Part shown: one piece after another, positions 46,501 to 56,877 of the stretch
Numbering within the stretch: the first letter of the stretch is position 1
Layout: each line of letters opens with the position of its first letter
Origin: Urechidicola croceus
GTDB taxonomy: Bacteria; Bacteroidota; Bacteroidia; Flavobacteriales; Flavobacteriaceae
Direction: 5' to 3'
NCBI GenBank assembly: GCA_905181865.1
Contig: CAJIZG010000001.1
Coordinates: forward strand, 248,001 to 312,000
Length of the DNA: 64,000 nucleotides
Program-made: the position numbers and the translations under genes
The notes under the pieces: generated by a model
What the model saw: the letters and a program-made list of their open reading frames with translations, nothing else
The model's database searches: none
Told to the model about the DNA's origin: nothing

Positions 46501-46742
46501 CCTAATAAAATTTTTTATATACGTTTTAGTACTAATTAATAAACACAACAATTTAGTAAAAATAAAAGCAATTAAACTATATTTTACTCATAGTAAAAAA
46601 TCTTTACAAGTTTCGTGTAAAATATGACGTTTTTATTGCTTAAAATCTATAAGAATTGTAGATTTGGGCTGCTATGAACGTTTAGTTAAAATACTTTTAT
46701 AGCCGTGATTGATGGATTCCTTCAATTTAAAATATAAAGATA

Positions 46743-47663
46743 ATGAAAAAGCGTACGAAAATATTTACAGTACTTGGTATTGTCTTAGTGAGTGGCATAC
46801 TTATCAATGTACAACAAAATGATTCTAAAATCGAAGAGAATATTTCGATTACAACCCCTGAAGACATTAAAGAACCGTATCAAATAAAGGCTTTAAAAAT
46901 CCCTGAGGGAATAAACTTTGCAGGAGAATTGGTTCCTATTGAAAAAGCGGATATAAAGGAAAGGATGGACAGAGAGTTATTGGTAAACACCTACTGGCAA
47001 TCGAACAGTTTATTACTTATAAAAAGAGCCCATAAATATTTTCCAATTATTGAACCAATCTTAGCCGAAAATGGGATTCCAGATGATTTTAAGTATTTAG
47101 CCCTTATTGAAAGTGGATTACTGAATGCTACATCACCTGCAGGTGCAAGGGGCTTTTGGCAATTAATGAAGGGTACTGCCAAAGAAAATGGACTAGAAGT
47201 AAACACGAATGTTGATGAACGATATCATATTGAAAAAGCAACGGAAGTAGCTTGTAAATATTTAAACAAATCATTTAAAAAATTTAATTCTTGGACAAAT
47301 TCAGCGGCATCCTATAATGCAGGAGTTACTGGAATATCACGTCGTTTAAAAGCCCAAAGAGTTGATGACTACTACGATCTATTATTAGGTGAAGAAACCT
47401 CTAGATATGTTTTTAGAATAATTGCAGTAAAGGAAATTATGTCTAATCCAGCATTATACGGATTTAACTTTGAGAAAGAAGATTTGTACAATTTAGAAGA
47501 AACAAAAATTGTAAAAGTGGATACCGCAATTACGGATATCGCCTTATTTGCTCAAAACTTTGACACCAATTATAAGGAATTGAAAATCCACAATCCGTGG
47601 TTAAGAGAAAATAAATTGAACAATTCATCTAGAAAATTATACGAAATAAAATTACCTCAATAA
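46743..47663 (+). CDS. Lytic transglycosylase (SLT/MltD-like)
   Basis: The 306-residue product has an N-terminal membrane anchor/signal (about 5-22). An SLT domain follows (about 105-220), with the catalytic Glu in LALIESGLLNATSPAGARGFWQ and the later AASYNAGVTGISRRL motif, then a short LysM-like tail (NFDTNYKELKIHNPWL). It cleaves glycan strands of peptidoglycan in the periplasm, leaving anhydro-muramic ends. Confidence 0.92.
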   Translation: MKKRTKIFTVLGIVLVSGILINVQQNDSKIEENISITTPEDIKEPYQIKALKIPEGINFAGELVPIEKADIKERMDRELLVNTYWQSNSLLLIKRAHKYFPIIEPILAENGIPDDFKYLALIESGLLNATSPAGARGFWQLMKGTAKENGLEVNTNVDERYHIEKATEVACKYLNKSFKKFNSWTNSAASYNAGVTGISRRLKAQRVDDYYDLLLGEETSRYVFRIIAVKEIMSNPALYGFNFEKEDLYNLEETKIVKVDTAITDIALFAQNFDTNYKELKIHNPWLRENKLNNSSRKLYEIKLPQ

Positions 47664-47747
47664 TTACGAATGAAACGAGCATGCTAAAATTTCTATTCCC
47701 ACAGGAAAATTGCATGTGACCCTTAAAAAAACAATAGCTCTAAATAC

Positions 47748-48125
47748 ATGAAAATGACATTAATAACCTTTTTTATACTTGTTTTTATTGGATTAAGCGC
47801 AGGTGTTTTGAGCGGTTTGGTTGGAGTTGGAGGCGGCATATTAATGGTTCCAATGTATGTTTTGTTTTTGGGGTTATCACAGCACAATGCTCAAGGTTTA
47901 AGTCTCGCTGTTATGCTACCACCTGTAACATTTCTTGCCGTATACAACTATCACAAAGCTGGAGAAGTTGATTGGAAATTAGCGCTGGTCGTTTCAGCTT
48001 TTTTCGTTATTGGCGGTTTATTTGGTTCTAAAATTGCTCTTAAAATTGACCAACTAACACTGAAGAGAATATTTGGGGGGCTAATGCTCATTGCTGCCAT
48101 TAAACTGATGTTTTTTAGCAAATAA
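47748..48125 (+). CDS. TauE/SafE-family membrane protein (half-size)
   Basis: The 125-residue product has four membrane helices, with the TauE/SafE repeat GLSAGVLSGLVGVGGGILMVPM near the N-terminus and GGLFGSKIALKIDQLTLKRIFG at the end. Full-length family members have two such halves (about 250 residues), so this one would need to form a dimer. Short versions are usual in flavobacteria. It may export sulfite or sulfonates. Confidence 0.85.
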   Translation: MKMTLITFFILVFIGLSAGVLSGLVGVGGGILMVPMYVLFLGLSQHNAQGLSLAVMLPPVTFLAVYNYHKAGEVDWKLALVVSAFFVIGGLFGSKIALKIDQLTLKRIFGGLMLIAAIKLMFFSK

Positions 48126-48422
48126 TTTTTACTGTTTTAGAATATTCGAGAAAAACCTCTTATTCTATCTTATTAGATTACTAACATTATTTTCCCTTAG
48201 TAAATTAGCAATAAATATGCTTGTGTTGTTTTTAAATCAGTTTTTTAGATTTTTTGACCTCAATATAAAAATTAAAACTGCCACTTACGTTACAGGAAAT
48301 TCATAGTAAAACAACTAATTATTGAACAGAATTAATTTTGGAAAAATATAACGAATAGAGCATTCTTACTATAGAGACCCTTTTAAAAAAATATTATTTC
48401 ATTTTTGTATATCCATAATTAG
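48126..48422. other. Spacer without visible features
   Basis: AT-rich sequence, with no gene, hairpin or promoter that could be supported. Confidence 0.4.
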
Positions 48423-48680
48423 TCATATCCCTGTAATTATCTCTTTAGATGAAAAACCTTTCTTTGTTGCTGTTAATAAGAACATCGTTTTATACCAAAT
48501 CAAAAATGATACATTTGAACTCTGCATAATCGTTCCACTGCGCAGAGAGGTTCGACTTCTACATTTTTTACATTCATAACTCCATTGACTTTTTATCCAA
48601 TAATGCTCTGTATGGGAACACCTTTTGCAAATAACACCTATTTTGTTCCGTTCTTCTTTAAAGTGAGTACGACATGATTC
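48423..48680 (-). pseudogene. N-terminal remnant of an IS1595-family transposase
   Basis: The minus-strand frame, open from 48680 to a TGA at 48423, reads CRTHFKEERNKIGVICKRCS, HTEHYWIKSQWSYECKKC, RSRTSLRSGTIMQSSNVSF and LLTATKKGFSSKEI. The CxxC...CxxC zinc ribbon with TEHYW and RSGTIM is the N-terminal domain of IS1595-type transposases. The DDE domain is absent. It is short, with no inverted ends recognised. Confidence 0.72.
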
Positions 48681-48757
48681 TTACCTATCAAATTCTGATG
48701 TAAAACTAAAAATATTCATACTTTTATCTTTCCTTAATAATACTAAATAAATTGTCG

Positions 48758-49708
48758 TTAGTAGTGTTTACGGATATACAAACTTTTTTTAATGCTATTG
48801 TATTCAAAAATAATCTCTTGTACTATTTCTGCAGCTGGTTTTATTTTATAAATCAACCCTGCAATTTGACCAATTTCCAATTCACCTTTTTCTAGATCAC
48901 CTTCGAACATTCCTTTTCTAACTCTTCCCTTTCCTAACAATACTTCCAAGTCTCCCTTTGTTGGGTTTTCACTGTATAATTCCTGTACTTCCTGAAAGAA
49001 CTTATTTCGAATTAAACGAACTGGCGCTAGTTCTTTTAAAGTTAAGAATGTATCTCCATCCTTTGCACTTAGAACTTGTTTCTTAAATTTAATATGTGCA
49101 GAAGATTCTTCACTCGCAACAAATCGGCTTCCTATTTGAACTCCATCAGCACCTAGTATCATGGCGGCCAACATACCGCTACCTGTAGCAATTCCTCCAG
49201 CGGCTATTAGCGGAATACTTATATACTCTTTTACCATTGGAATCAGAGTAAAAGTGGTCGTCTCTTCCCTCCCATTATGTCCTCCTGCCTCAAATCCTTC
49301 TGCAACAATAGCATCTACCCCAGCCTCTTGTGCTTTTAAAGCAAATTTCACGCTACTCACCACGTGAACTACAATAATTCCTTTATTCTTTAAAAACGAG
49401 GTCCAAGTCTTTGGATTCCCTGCTGATGTAAAAACAATTTTCACACCTTCTTCAACAATCACCGCTATAATTTTTTCCATCTCTGGATAGAGCAGCGGAA
49501 CATTGACTCCAAAAGGGTTTTTTGTCGATTTTTGGCATTTTCTAATATGTTCTCTCAACAACTCTGGACGCATACTACCTGCTCCAATCAAACCTAATCC
49601 ACCTGAATTAGAAACCGAAGAAGCTAATTTATAGCCACTATTCCAAACCATTCCAGCCTGAATTAATGGATATCAAATATTGAACAGTGCACTAATTTTA
49701 TTCTTCAT
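48758..49708 (-). pseudogene. Nitronate monooxygenase-type flavoprotein with an in-frame stop at codon 12
   Basis: The intact part (from 49651) reads VWNSGYKLASSVSNSGGLGL and carries the FMN-binding LIAAGGIATGSGMLAAMI and GADGVQIGSRFVASEES segments of the NPD/FabK family. The missing N-terminus is visible upstream in the same frame: an ATG at 49708 gives KNKISALFNI, then TGA (49675-49673), then YPLIQAGMVW. Relatives have Lys or Arg at the stop. Either the gene is dead, translation restarts at Met-20 without the first strand, or the stop is a sequencing error. Confidence 0.8.
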
Positions 49709-49775
49709 TGATAGCCTTATATTTACAAAAATAACCAATTTTACAGAACTTTAAATATAGTGTGCTTTTACCCGT

Positions 49776-50633
49776 ATGAAAATTTTTATTTTAACGTCAT
49801 TGGCTTTAATAGCATTTGCTGCGAATTCAGTATTATGCCGATTGGCATTAGGAAATAATGTTATAGATGCCTCCAGTTTTACGATTATCCGATTATTAGC
49901 CGGAGCCATTGTTCTATTTTGCATAGTACTATTTAGCAAAGGAAAAACCTCAACAACGTCTAAAGGGAGTTTGCTCTCTAGTTTTATGCTCTTCTTATAC
50001 GCAATCACTTTTTCATTTGCATACTTGAGTTTGGACACTGGAACTGGCGCACTTATTTTATTTGGTGCGGTTCAAATTACAATTATTATACACACCCTAC
50101 TTTCAGGAAATAAATTACGCCCCTTAGAGTGGTTAGGAGTCATTATTTCTTTTTTAGGATTCATCTATTTAATTTCACCAGGAGTAAGTTCTCCTTCAAT
50201 TATCGGTTTTATTTTAATGACTATAGCAGGCATTTCCTGGGGTATATACACCATAAAAGGTCAAACTTCAAAAAACCCTTTACGAGATACTACGTATAAT
50301 TTTATAAAGACACTGCCTTTTATTACGATCCTATATATCGCTACGATGACTCAGAGTAATTATTCTACCGAAGGAATATTATTGGCAGTTATAGCTGGTG
50401 GAGTTACCTCTGGAATTGGTTATACAATTTGGTATATGGCCATTCGCGGACTCAGTTCAATTCAAAGTGCAGTACTCCAATTATTGGTTCCTGTTATTGC
50501 CGCTTTTAGTGGAGTAATTTTTATTTCCGAAATCATTACCGTGCGACTAACAGTTTCTTCAATCTTAATACTTGGAGGTGTATTAATTGTTACACTTTAT
50601 AAGTATTCATTAAGAAATAACCCCGGAACCTAA
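49776..50633 (+). CDS. EamA/DMT-family transporter
   Basis: The 285-residue product has ten membrane helices in two EamA repeats, each about 140 residues. The first runs from the N-terminus through [17 protein letters not shown], and the second starts [18 protein letters not shown]. Substrates of this superfamily include amino acids, sugars and metabolites; none can be predicted. Its 3' end overlaps mnmA tail-to-tail by 24 bp. Confidence 0.9.
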   Translation: MKIFILTSLALIAFAANSVLCRLALGNNVIDASSFTIIRLLAGAIVLFCIVLFSKGKTSTTSKGSLLSSFMLFLYAITFSFAYLSLDTGTGALILFGAVQITIIIHTLLSGNKLRPLEWLGVIISFLGFIYLISPGVSSPSIIGFILMTIAGISWGIYTIKGQTSKNPLRDTTYNFIKTLPFITILYIATMTQSNYSTEGILLAVIAGGVTSGIGYTIWYMAIRGLSSIQSAVLQLLVPVIAAFSGVIFISEIITVRLTVSSILILGGVLIVTLYKYSLRNNPGT

Positions 50634-51797
50634 TACCGCATCATTCTGATACCAAGCTACGAATTGTCCTTCAGTGATCGCAGATTGTGGATTTTCGAAC
50701 GAAACATATAACCCGTTCCCAGTTCTATAAAGAAAGGCTTTCTCTAATGGTTGACGGTAACGAATACGCACTAAAACATCCATAGAAGTTCCTGCTTTCA
50801 ATTCTAAATCCTTACGAATCCAATGAATTTCTTCATTTGTTACAAACAAGGCTTTTCTATACAATCCAGGATGATTTTTTCCTTCTCCTACGTAGATTAC
50901 ATTTTCCTGAACATCTGTATCAATCACATACAATCCTTCTTTGGTTCCGCCAACGTTCAATCCTTTACGCTGCCCTTTTGTAAAATAATGCGCCCCTTGA
51001 TGCTTACCTACAACCTTACCATCTCCTCGCTGATACCTATATTTAGTTGCCTTGAATTCTAATTCTTCTTCTAAGGAATTAAATACTGGTTTTTCTTTTT
51101 GATACTCAGAAAACGCGTAAGAAATCATTACAATTACTCCTTCTTTAGGTAGTAATTGTTGCTGTAAAAATTCTGGCAAACGAACTTTACCTATAAAACA
51201 AAGACCTTGAGAGTCTTTTTTATCAGCCGTAATTAAATCTATTTTTGTTGCAATCTCACGAACTACTGGTTTTGTCAATTCTCCTATTGGAAATAAGGAT
51301 TTTGCTAATTGATTTTGAGATAATTGACATAAAAAATAAGATTGATCTTTATTAGTATCTACTCCAGATAATAATTGATAAACCATATCTCCATCCTTCT
51401 CAAATTCCGATTTCCTACAATAATGTCCAGTGGCAACGTAATCTGCACCGAGATCAAGAGCTATTTTCATAAAGACATCAAACTTTATCTCTCTATTGCA
51501 CAATATATCTGGGTTCGGTGTGCGCCCCATCTCGTACTCGCGAAACATATAATTTACAATCTTCTCTTTGTATTGCTCACTTAAATCGACAACTTGAAAG
51601 GGTATCCCTAATTTTTCAGCAACCAACATGGCATCATTACTATCTTCGAGCCAAGGACATTCATTAGAAATAGTTACAGAATCATCGTGCCAATTCTTCA
51701 TAAAAAGACCTATTACTTCATATCCTTGCTGCTGCAGTAAGTAAGCTGCTACACTGCTATCAACTCCTCCGGAAAGACCAACAATAACACGTTTCAT
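50610..51797 (-). CDS. mnmA: tRNA-specific 2-thiouridylase
   Basis: The 395-residue product has the PP-loop [15 protein letters not shown] for ATP. The catalytic cysteines are in [11 protein letters not shown] and [11 protein letters not shown], and the C-terminal beta domain ends [14 protein letters not shown]. It thiolates uridine 34 of Lys, Glu and Gln tRNAs. The bacteroidal insertion makes it longer than the E. coli enzyme (368). It overlaps the convergent transporter gene by 24 bp. Confidence 0.97.
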   Translation of the reverse strand: MKRVIVGLSGGVDSSVAAYLLQQQGYEVIGLFMKNWHDDSVTISNECPWLEDSNDAMLVAEKLGIPFQVVDLSEQYKEKIVNYMFREYEMGRTPNPDILCNREIKFDVFMKIALDLGADYVATGHYCRKSEFEKDGDMVYQLLSGVDTNKDQSYFLCQLSQNQLAKSLFPIGELTKPVVREIATKIDLITADKKDSQGLCFIGKVRLPEFLQQQLLPKEGVIVMISYAFSEYQKEKPVFNSLEEELEFKATKYRYQRGDGKVVGKHQGAHYFTKGQRKGLNVGGTKEGLYVIDTDVQENVIYVGEGKNHPGLYRKALFVTNEEIHWIRKDLELKAGTSMDVLVRIRYRQPLEKAFLYRTGNGLYVSFENPQSAITEGQFVAWYQNDAVLGSGVIS

Positions 51798-52028
51798 TTT
51801 TATAAAAATTTAAAAATGCAAAGATACTGATAAGTTTTATGAAACGAGCACCGTAAAATTAATATCAGCCAGAAGACTAACTAATAACGAACAACATGCC
51901 CGTATTAAAAAAACAATAAATTCAGAGATATAAAAATAACACTGATGTTCGCCAGTTTATTATCCAAATACTTTTATTGAAGCATTCTTATACTACGCTG
52001 AAATAGTCGCATTTATTTGTAACGAAGA

Positions 52029-52724
52029 TTACTCTTCTTTTTCTTTAAGTTGATCTATGTCTTTGGTCGTAACTAACTTTCCCTCTACATAATACTCCCA
52101 AATTCCTACTTTTAAATCTTTCTTATACTTCCCTCTTTGTTTTATCTTTCCATTAGGCTCATAAAACACAGCTTTTCCGTCTATATAACCCTCTTTATAA
52201 GTAAGATCGTCTGTAAGTATTCCCTTGTCTGAGTATTGCTTATAACTACCATGTAATTCTCCGGCTACATAATGAGCCAAACGTGTAAGTATGGTGTCTT
52301 TATAATAAAGTTTATATTCTCCAGAAAGCAATCCATCAACATAATTTTCTTCAATCATTATTGTTTTTCCGTCCTTATGAAAGTATAACCAATTACCAAC
52401 TCGTAATTTACCTACCATCATCCCTTCGCTTTCCATAACACCCTTATTCGTAAAGAATTGAACTTTTGCTTTGTTCGGTTTTTCAGAAAATGTTTTAATT
52501 GCTACGGGATGTAATGAGGCATTCATAGAATAAAATTTAAAAACACCTATTTCTTTCCCATCCAAAAAAGTCCCCTCATAGCGTAATCGCTTATTGGGAT
52601 AGTGTTTTTTCCAATCTCCCGTGCGCTCTCCATTCTCATTTACTTGGTTTATTTCTTGGGCTAACATCCCGAAAGACACCAAAAACAACACCAACATCGA
52701 AACTTTATTATATCTCATTCTCAT
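52029..52724 (-). CDS. Secreted MORN/YwqK-type repeat protein
   Basis: The 231-residue product has a signal peptide (about 1-22). A chain of MORN-like repeats follows: NGERTGDWKKHYPNKRLRYEG, LDGKEIGVFKFY, YVDGLLSGEYKLYYKD, YKEGYIDGKAVFYEPNGKI and KKDLKVGIWEYYVEG. Annotation pipelines call such proteins YwqK-type antitoxins, but no toxin is near and a repeat-scaffold role at the cell envelope is as likely. Confidence 0.85.
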   Translation of the reverse strand: MRMRYNKVSMLVLFLVSFGMLAQEINQVNENGERTGDWKKHYPNKRLRYEGTFLDGKEIGVFKFYSMNASLHPVAIKTFSEKPNKAKVQFFTNKGVMESEGMMVGKLRVGNWLYFHKDGKTIMIEENYVDGLLSGEYKLYYKDTILTRLAHYVAGELHGSYKQYSDKGILTDDLTYKEGYIDGKAVFYEPNGKIKQRGKYKKDLKVGIWEYYVEGKLVTTKDIDQLKEKEE

Positions 52725-52762
52725 ATAAACTTATCATTCCAACAACTTAATCGTAAAAAACG

Positions 52763-53200
52763 TTATTTTATTGTTTCAATCCATTCTTTTAATTACACTA
52801 ATTGCTCACTATTTACTCTTGCGCCACCATGCTCTAGCAAATAACTATCCAAAGGCATTTTTTCTTTTTCAATTTCTTCTACAATTTCTTTCAATACATA
52901 TTTTTTCTGTTTATCTGAAAATCGTCCCATTGCGAAAAATTTAACCCTCCTTTGCCCTCATAAATATAAGCAGCCACCCACCAAGATATTGACGTTATTT
53001 TATCATACCAAGGATAATTGGGTCTTTTAGAGTGACAATCATAGCAAGAGGATTTAAAAAGAACCGCAATTTCTTCTGGCGGATTCGCACTCAAAATAAA
53101 ATCTGAAGGAGGAATTTTTGTTGAATCATTCATCGAAATAGGTACAAATTGTATCACTATAAATAAAATAAGTATGAATATTAATAAGTCCTTGGCTATA
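52763..53200 (-). pseudogene. Haem-binding domain protein, frameshifted
   Basis: The upstream part reads LLIFILILFIVIQFVPI (membrane anchor, no ATG found) then FKSSCYDCHSKRPNYPWYDK, where CxxCH binds haem, and LNFSQW. The frame then stops at 52891. One base off, the family continues GRFSDKQKKYVLKEIVEEIE, MPLDSYLLEHGGARVNSEQL, a TAA, and LKEWIETIK to 52763. A one-base deletion at TGGGAC and one stop explain this. Two lesions and a lost start indicate a true pseudogene. Confidence 0.78.
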
Positions 53201-53248
53201 ATATAAATTTAAAAAAATGAAAGATACTTATTTTTTTACTTTTGAATT

Positions 53249-53825
53249 ATGCATAACAAAGAATTAATAATACTCCTAGATTCTAAAGCAACCACTACCC
53301 AAGAAAATAGAAGTCGAATAGCAACGACCATTTTAAATAATAGGCACTTATTTTTCCCTCTTTCAAAAATCTCCCTAGTTACTGACAGTCCGATTTCCGT
53401 AAAAGCAGTATGGACGCTAAAATTTATTTTAAAACATACATTAATTTGGATTTCATCTCATCTCTACATTTCTTCTGCGCATCTTTCAAAAGAATATAAT
53501 AGGGAGTGACGTTCGACCGTTGACGAAAATATGCGAATTTATTTTAAAAGACCATTGGGCAAAAGATTGCTACTTAAGAAAATATTTATCCACAAAACAG
53601 ATTGATAGTTGCATAAAAGTGAGTTTTGATCGTCTTATTTTACAACGCAAAGTAGCGATAAAAGTTTATGCAATGGAAACCACTTTTTTATTTTAAAAAG
53701 ACAAGAATTGGATTCATGAAGAGTTAAAAGGTATCATTCAGTAAGAAATAGTTCATCGGAGTGCTGCTTTTAAAGCCAGAGAAAAAAGAACGCTACATCG
53801 TATTCAAAAATTAGAAAAACAATAA
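53249..53825 (+). pseudogene. HEAT-like repeat protein found upstream of purB, frameshifted
   Basis: The first frame (86 codons) reads NKELIILLDSKATTTQENR and stops at 53509. The adjacent frame carries on VRPLTKICEFILKDHWAKD, QIDSCIKVSFDRLILQRKVA and VYAMETTFLF, then after stops KDKNWIHEELKGIIQ and SAAFKARE. A helical-repeat protein of about 190 residues commonly sits before purB in flavobacteria, and this is its decayed form. Three lesions were seen. Confidence 0.7.
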
Positions 53826-53839
53826 TTCAAATTTCCACA

Positions 53840-53869
53840 TTGAAAATTCGCAACTATACATTATTTTTG
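53840..53869 (+). promoter_or_regulatory. Bacteroidota-type promoter of purB
   Basis: TTG at 53840-53842, a 19-nt spacer and TATTTTTG at 53862-53869 fit the consensus. The purB ATG lies 20 nt downstream. Confidence 0.6.
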
Positions 53870-53888
53870 CAATCTGAAATAACACACT

Positions 53889-55235
53889 ATGACATTAAAT
53901 TCATTAAACGCCATTTCTCCTATTGATGGACGTTACAGAGGTAAAGTCGAGAATTTTGCACCCTATTTTTCTGAAAAAGCATTGATTAAATACCGCGTGC
54001 AAGTAGAGATTGAATACTTTATTGCATTATGCGAAATTCCATTACCACAGTTGGCTAATTTTAATCCTTCTTTGTTTCCTCAATTAAGAGCTATTTATAC
54101 TGATTTTACAGATGAGGATGCACAAAAAATTAAGGATATAGAAAAAGTAACCAATCATGATGTAAAGGCTGTTGAATACTTTATCAAAGAAAAATTTGAT
54201 ACTATTGATGGTTTGGATACTTCTAAAGAATTTATTCACTTTGGATTGACATCTCAAGATATTAATAATACGGCTATCCCTCTTTCTTTAAAAGAAGCTT
54301 TAGTTGATGTTTATTATCCGATGCTAGAGGAATTGAAGACAAAACTAGAAGATCTATCTGAAGATTGGAAGGATGTTTCTATGCTGGCTAGAACTCATGG
54401 TCAACCTGCATCACCTACTCGATTGGGGAAAGAATTATATGTCTTTGTTGAAAGAATTAACCAACAATTGGTAGGATTAAAAAAAATTCCACATGCCGCT
54501 AAATTTGGTGGAGCTACTGGAAACTATAACGCACATCACGTTGCATATCCAAGTTACGACTGGAAAGTATTTGGATCTAACTTTGTTCAAAATAAATTGG
54601 GATTACATCATTCGTTTCCAACTACGCAAATTGAACACTACGATCATATGGCGTCTTTGTTTGATGCTTTAAAGCGCATCAATACTATATTAATTGATTT
54701 AAACCGAGATATCTGGACGTATGTTTCTACGGATTATTTCAAGCAAAAAATTAAAGCAGGAGAAATTGGATCTTCTGCAATGCCACATAAAGTAAATCCG
54801 ATAGATTTCGAAAATTCTGAAGGAAACTTAGGGCTTGCAAATGCTATTTTCGAACATTTATCTGCAAAATTACCTATATCAAGATTGCAACGTGATTTAA
54901 CAGACTCAACGGTGTTAAGAAATATTGGAGTTCCATTAGCACATACCACTATTGGATTTTCTTCAACTTTAAAAGGTTTGAGTAAGTTATTAATTAACAA
55001 AGAGAAATTTGCCGAGGATTTAGAAAACAACTGGGCGGTGGTGGCGGAAGCCATTCAAACAATCTTAAGACGTGAAGCCTATCCGAATCCTTACGAGGCT
55101 TTAAAAGGATTGACACGTACCAATGAAAAAATCAATCAAAAGTCGATTGCAAATTTCATTGAAACTTTGGATGTTAGCGAAACTATTAAAGCGGAATTAA
55201 GAGTGATTACTCCATCAAACTTCACAGGTATTTAA
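53889..55235 (+). CDS. purB: Adenylosuccinate lyase
   Basis: The 448-residue fumarase/aspartase-superfamily enzyme has the signature SSAMPHKVNPIDFEN near residue 295. TSQDINNTA and ARTHGQPASPTRLGKE complete the active site, which releases fumarate in two steps of purine synthesis (SAICAR and adenylosuccinate cleavage). It is of normal length. Confidence 0.97.
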   Translation: MTLNSLNAISPIDGRYRGKVENFAPYFSEKALIKYRVQVEIEYFIALCEIPLPQLANFNPSLFPQLRAIYTDFTDEDAQKIKDIEKVTNHDVKAVEYFIKEKFDTIDGLDTSKEFIHFGLTSQDINNTAIPLSLKEALVDVYYPMLEELKTKLEDLSEDWKDVSMLARTHGQPASPTRLGKELYVFVERINQQLVGLKKIPHAAKFGGATGNYNAHHVAYPSYDWKVFGSNFVQNKLGLHHSFPTTQIEHYDHMASLFDALKRINTILIDLNRDIWTYVSTDYFKQKIKAGEIGSSAMPHKVNPIDFENSEGNLGLANAIFEHLSAKLPISRLQRDLTDSTVLRNIGVPLAHTTIGFSSTLKGLSKLLINKEKFAEDLENNWAVVAEAIQTILRREAYPNPYEALKGLTRTNEKINQKSIANFIETLDVSETIKAELRVITPSNFTGI

Positions 55236-55316
55236 TGAAATAAGCATGTTGAATTTTTTATCTCACAATAAAATAATTAATCGCAAACACTATCTGACAA
55301 ACCAAAAAAAAAATAG

Positions 55317-55694
55317 ATGAAACAATTCATTTTTATAAGTTATTTTTTATTGTTATTTTCTTGTAAAAATGGCAAACCACTAAATGTAGAGAGCTTTAGA
55401 ACGGGTACTTTTGAGATTCCCGCGGATGATAACAAATCCTTTGGAAAAACAAGCTTTACCAGGTTAGGCAATTTACAAATTGAACAATATGGTGAAAGAA
55501 CAGACTCATTGTTCATTGAATGGAAAGACAATTTTAACTATACACTCAAAATGCTTCATCCTAAATCGGCTCTAGATAAAGAACCTATTCGCGTAAGAAT
55601 TACCGGAGTTAAAGCGAATTCATATAATTTTGAGGCTATAGTTGGGCACTCTAATTTCAAACAAAAAGGAACTGTATATAAAATATCTGATTAA
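55317..55694 (+). CDS. Small hypothetical lipoprotein
   Basis: The 125-residue product has a lipobox LLLFSC (Cys about residue 16), followed by a beta-rich domain ([20 protein letters not shown], then [19 protein letters not shown]). Proteins like this are common in flavobacteria, often near topoisomerase IV or other housekeeping genes, without known function. It is 3 bp upstream of the terC remnant. Confidence 0.75.
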   Translation: MKQFIFISYFLLLFSCKNGKPLNVESFRTGTFEIPADDNKSFGKTSFTRLGNLQIEQYGERTDSLFIEWKDNFNYTLKMLHPKSALDKEPIRVRITGVKANSYNFEAIVGHSNFKQKGTVYKISD

Positions 55695-55697
55695 ATT

Positions 55698-56473
55698 ATG
55701 GATTTTTTTTTACGAGAAAGTACCTCAGGTAGCCTTATTAACACTAACGTTTTTAGAAATTATATTAGGAATTGACAATATTGTATTTATTTCGATAACT
55801 GCTGGAAAATTACCCGACGATCAAATTAAAAAAGTAACCCAATTGGTTTGCTCTTAGTTATGGTATTTAGAATCCTATTATTATTAGGGGTCTCATACTT
55901 AGTGGCGATGCAAGATCCATTCTTCACTCTTGATTTATCGTGGATTCATGCAGGGATGACAGGTCAAAGTTTAATCTTATTCTTAGGAGGCGTTTTTCTA
56001 CTATATAAAAGTACTAAGGAGATTCATCATAAAATTGAAGATATTCAAGCAGTAGGAACAATATCAAGAAAATTAGCATCCTCTTTCCTCTTTAGGAATG
56101 GTCATTATGCAAATTGTGCTTATTGATCGTGTATTGTCTTTTGATTCAGTTCTCACCACCGTTGGAATGACAAACGGAGTAACAGGAACCCTGATTATTA
56201 TGATTATTTCTGTGGTTATATCTATTTTAATTATGATGTTATTCGCAACACCCATCGGAAAATTTATAAATAATAATCCAATCATTCAAATGTTGGCATT
56301 ATCATTTTTAATATGAATAGGGTTTATGCTAATTTCGGAAGGCGCTCACTTATCAAATGCCTCCATTTTCGGTCAGAATATTGGGGGATATTCCAAAAAG
56401 ATATTTGTATTTTGCCATTGCCTTTTCATTAGATGTAGAAGCCTCAAATATGGGTATTCGTAAAAAGAAATAA
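55698..56473 (+). pseudogene. TerC-family membrane protein, multiply frameshifted
   Basis: Pieces in successive frames are MDFF (55698), [100 protein letters not shown] and MGIRKKK, ending at 56473. They align end to end with TerC (about 260 residues). Lesions include an extra T in a T9 run, a lost A, another shift near 56095 and a TGA at about 56316. The Asp-rich ion-path motif GIDN is still present. Confidence 0.82.
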
Positions 56474-56477
56474 ATAC

Positions 56478-56804
56478 GTGTATAATAATATCTTGCATAA
56501 AGTTTTTTCTCTATTGGTAGTAATTACTTTATTACTACCAATGAGTATGCAATTTGTACATGTATTTGAGTCTCATACCCATGAGACCTGCAAAGAAAAA
56601 AGTATTCAGCATTTACATTCCAATGAAGTTGAATGTGAATTCGATCACTACTTATTTAAAACAACGGCTTACTTTTCAATTAATTGGCAACATGTTCAAA
56701 ATAAGCAAGTTAACACAAATCTTCCAAATCTCAACACAAGCAAAGCAAATCTAACTTCTTTATTTCCTACTTTTTTAAGAGGACCTCCTTTCGCTATTAT
56801 TTAA
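56478..56804 (+). CDS. Small membrane/secreted protein with Cys/His cluster, upstream of a TonB receptor
   Basis: The 108-residue product starts with GTG at 56478 and has an N-terminal hydrophobic segment (about 8-27). A metal-ligand-like region HVFESHTHETCKEKSIQHLH and ECEFDHY follows, and the C-terminus ends FLRGPP. Proteins of this layout precede TonB receptors in flavobacteria. The His/Cys cluster suggests metal sensing or delivery, which is an inference. The TonB receptor frame opens 14 bp downstream. Confidence 0.65.
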   Translation: MYNNILHKVFSLLVVITLLLPMSMQFVHVFESHTHETCKEKSIQHLHSNEVECEFDHYLFKTTAYFSINWQHVQNKQVNTNLPNLNTSKANLTSLFPTFLRGPPFAII

Positions 56805-56877
56805 TCATAGACTATCAATGTCAAAAGAAAAATCGCATATATGCGATACTTCTACTTACAAATTAAATAATACATTT

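Noticed and set aside
52029-52724. Calling the MORN-repeat protein an antitoxin
   Set aside because: The name comes from automatic annotation of YwqK-like repeats; no toxin gene is nearby.
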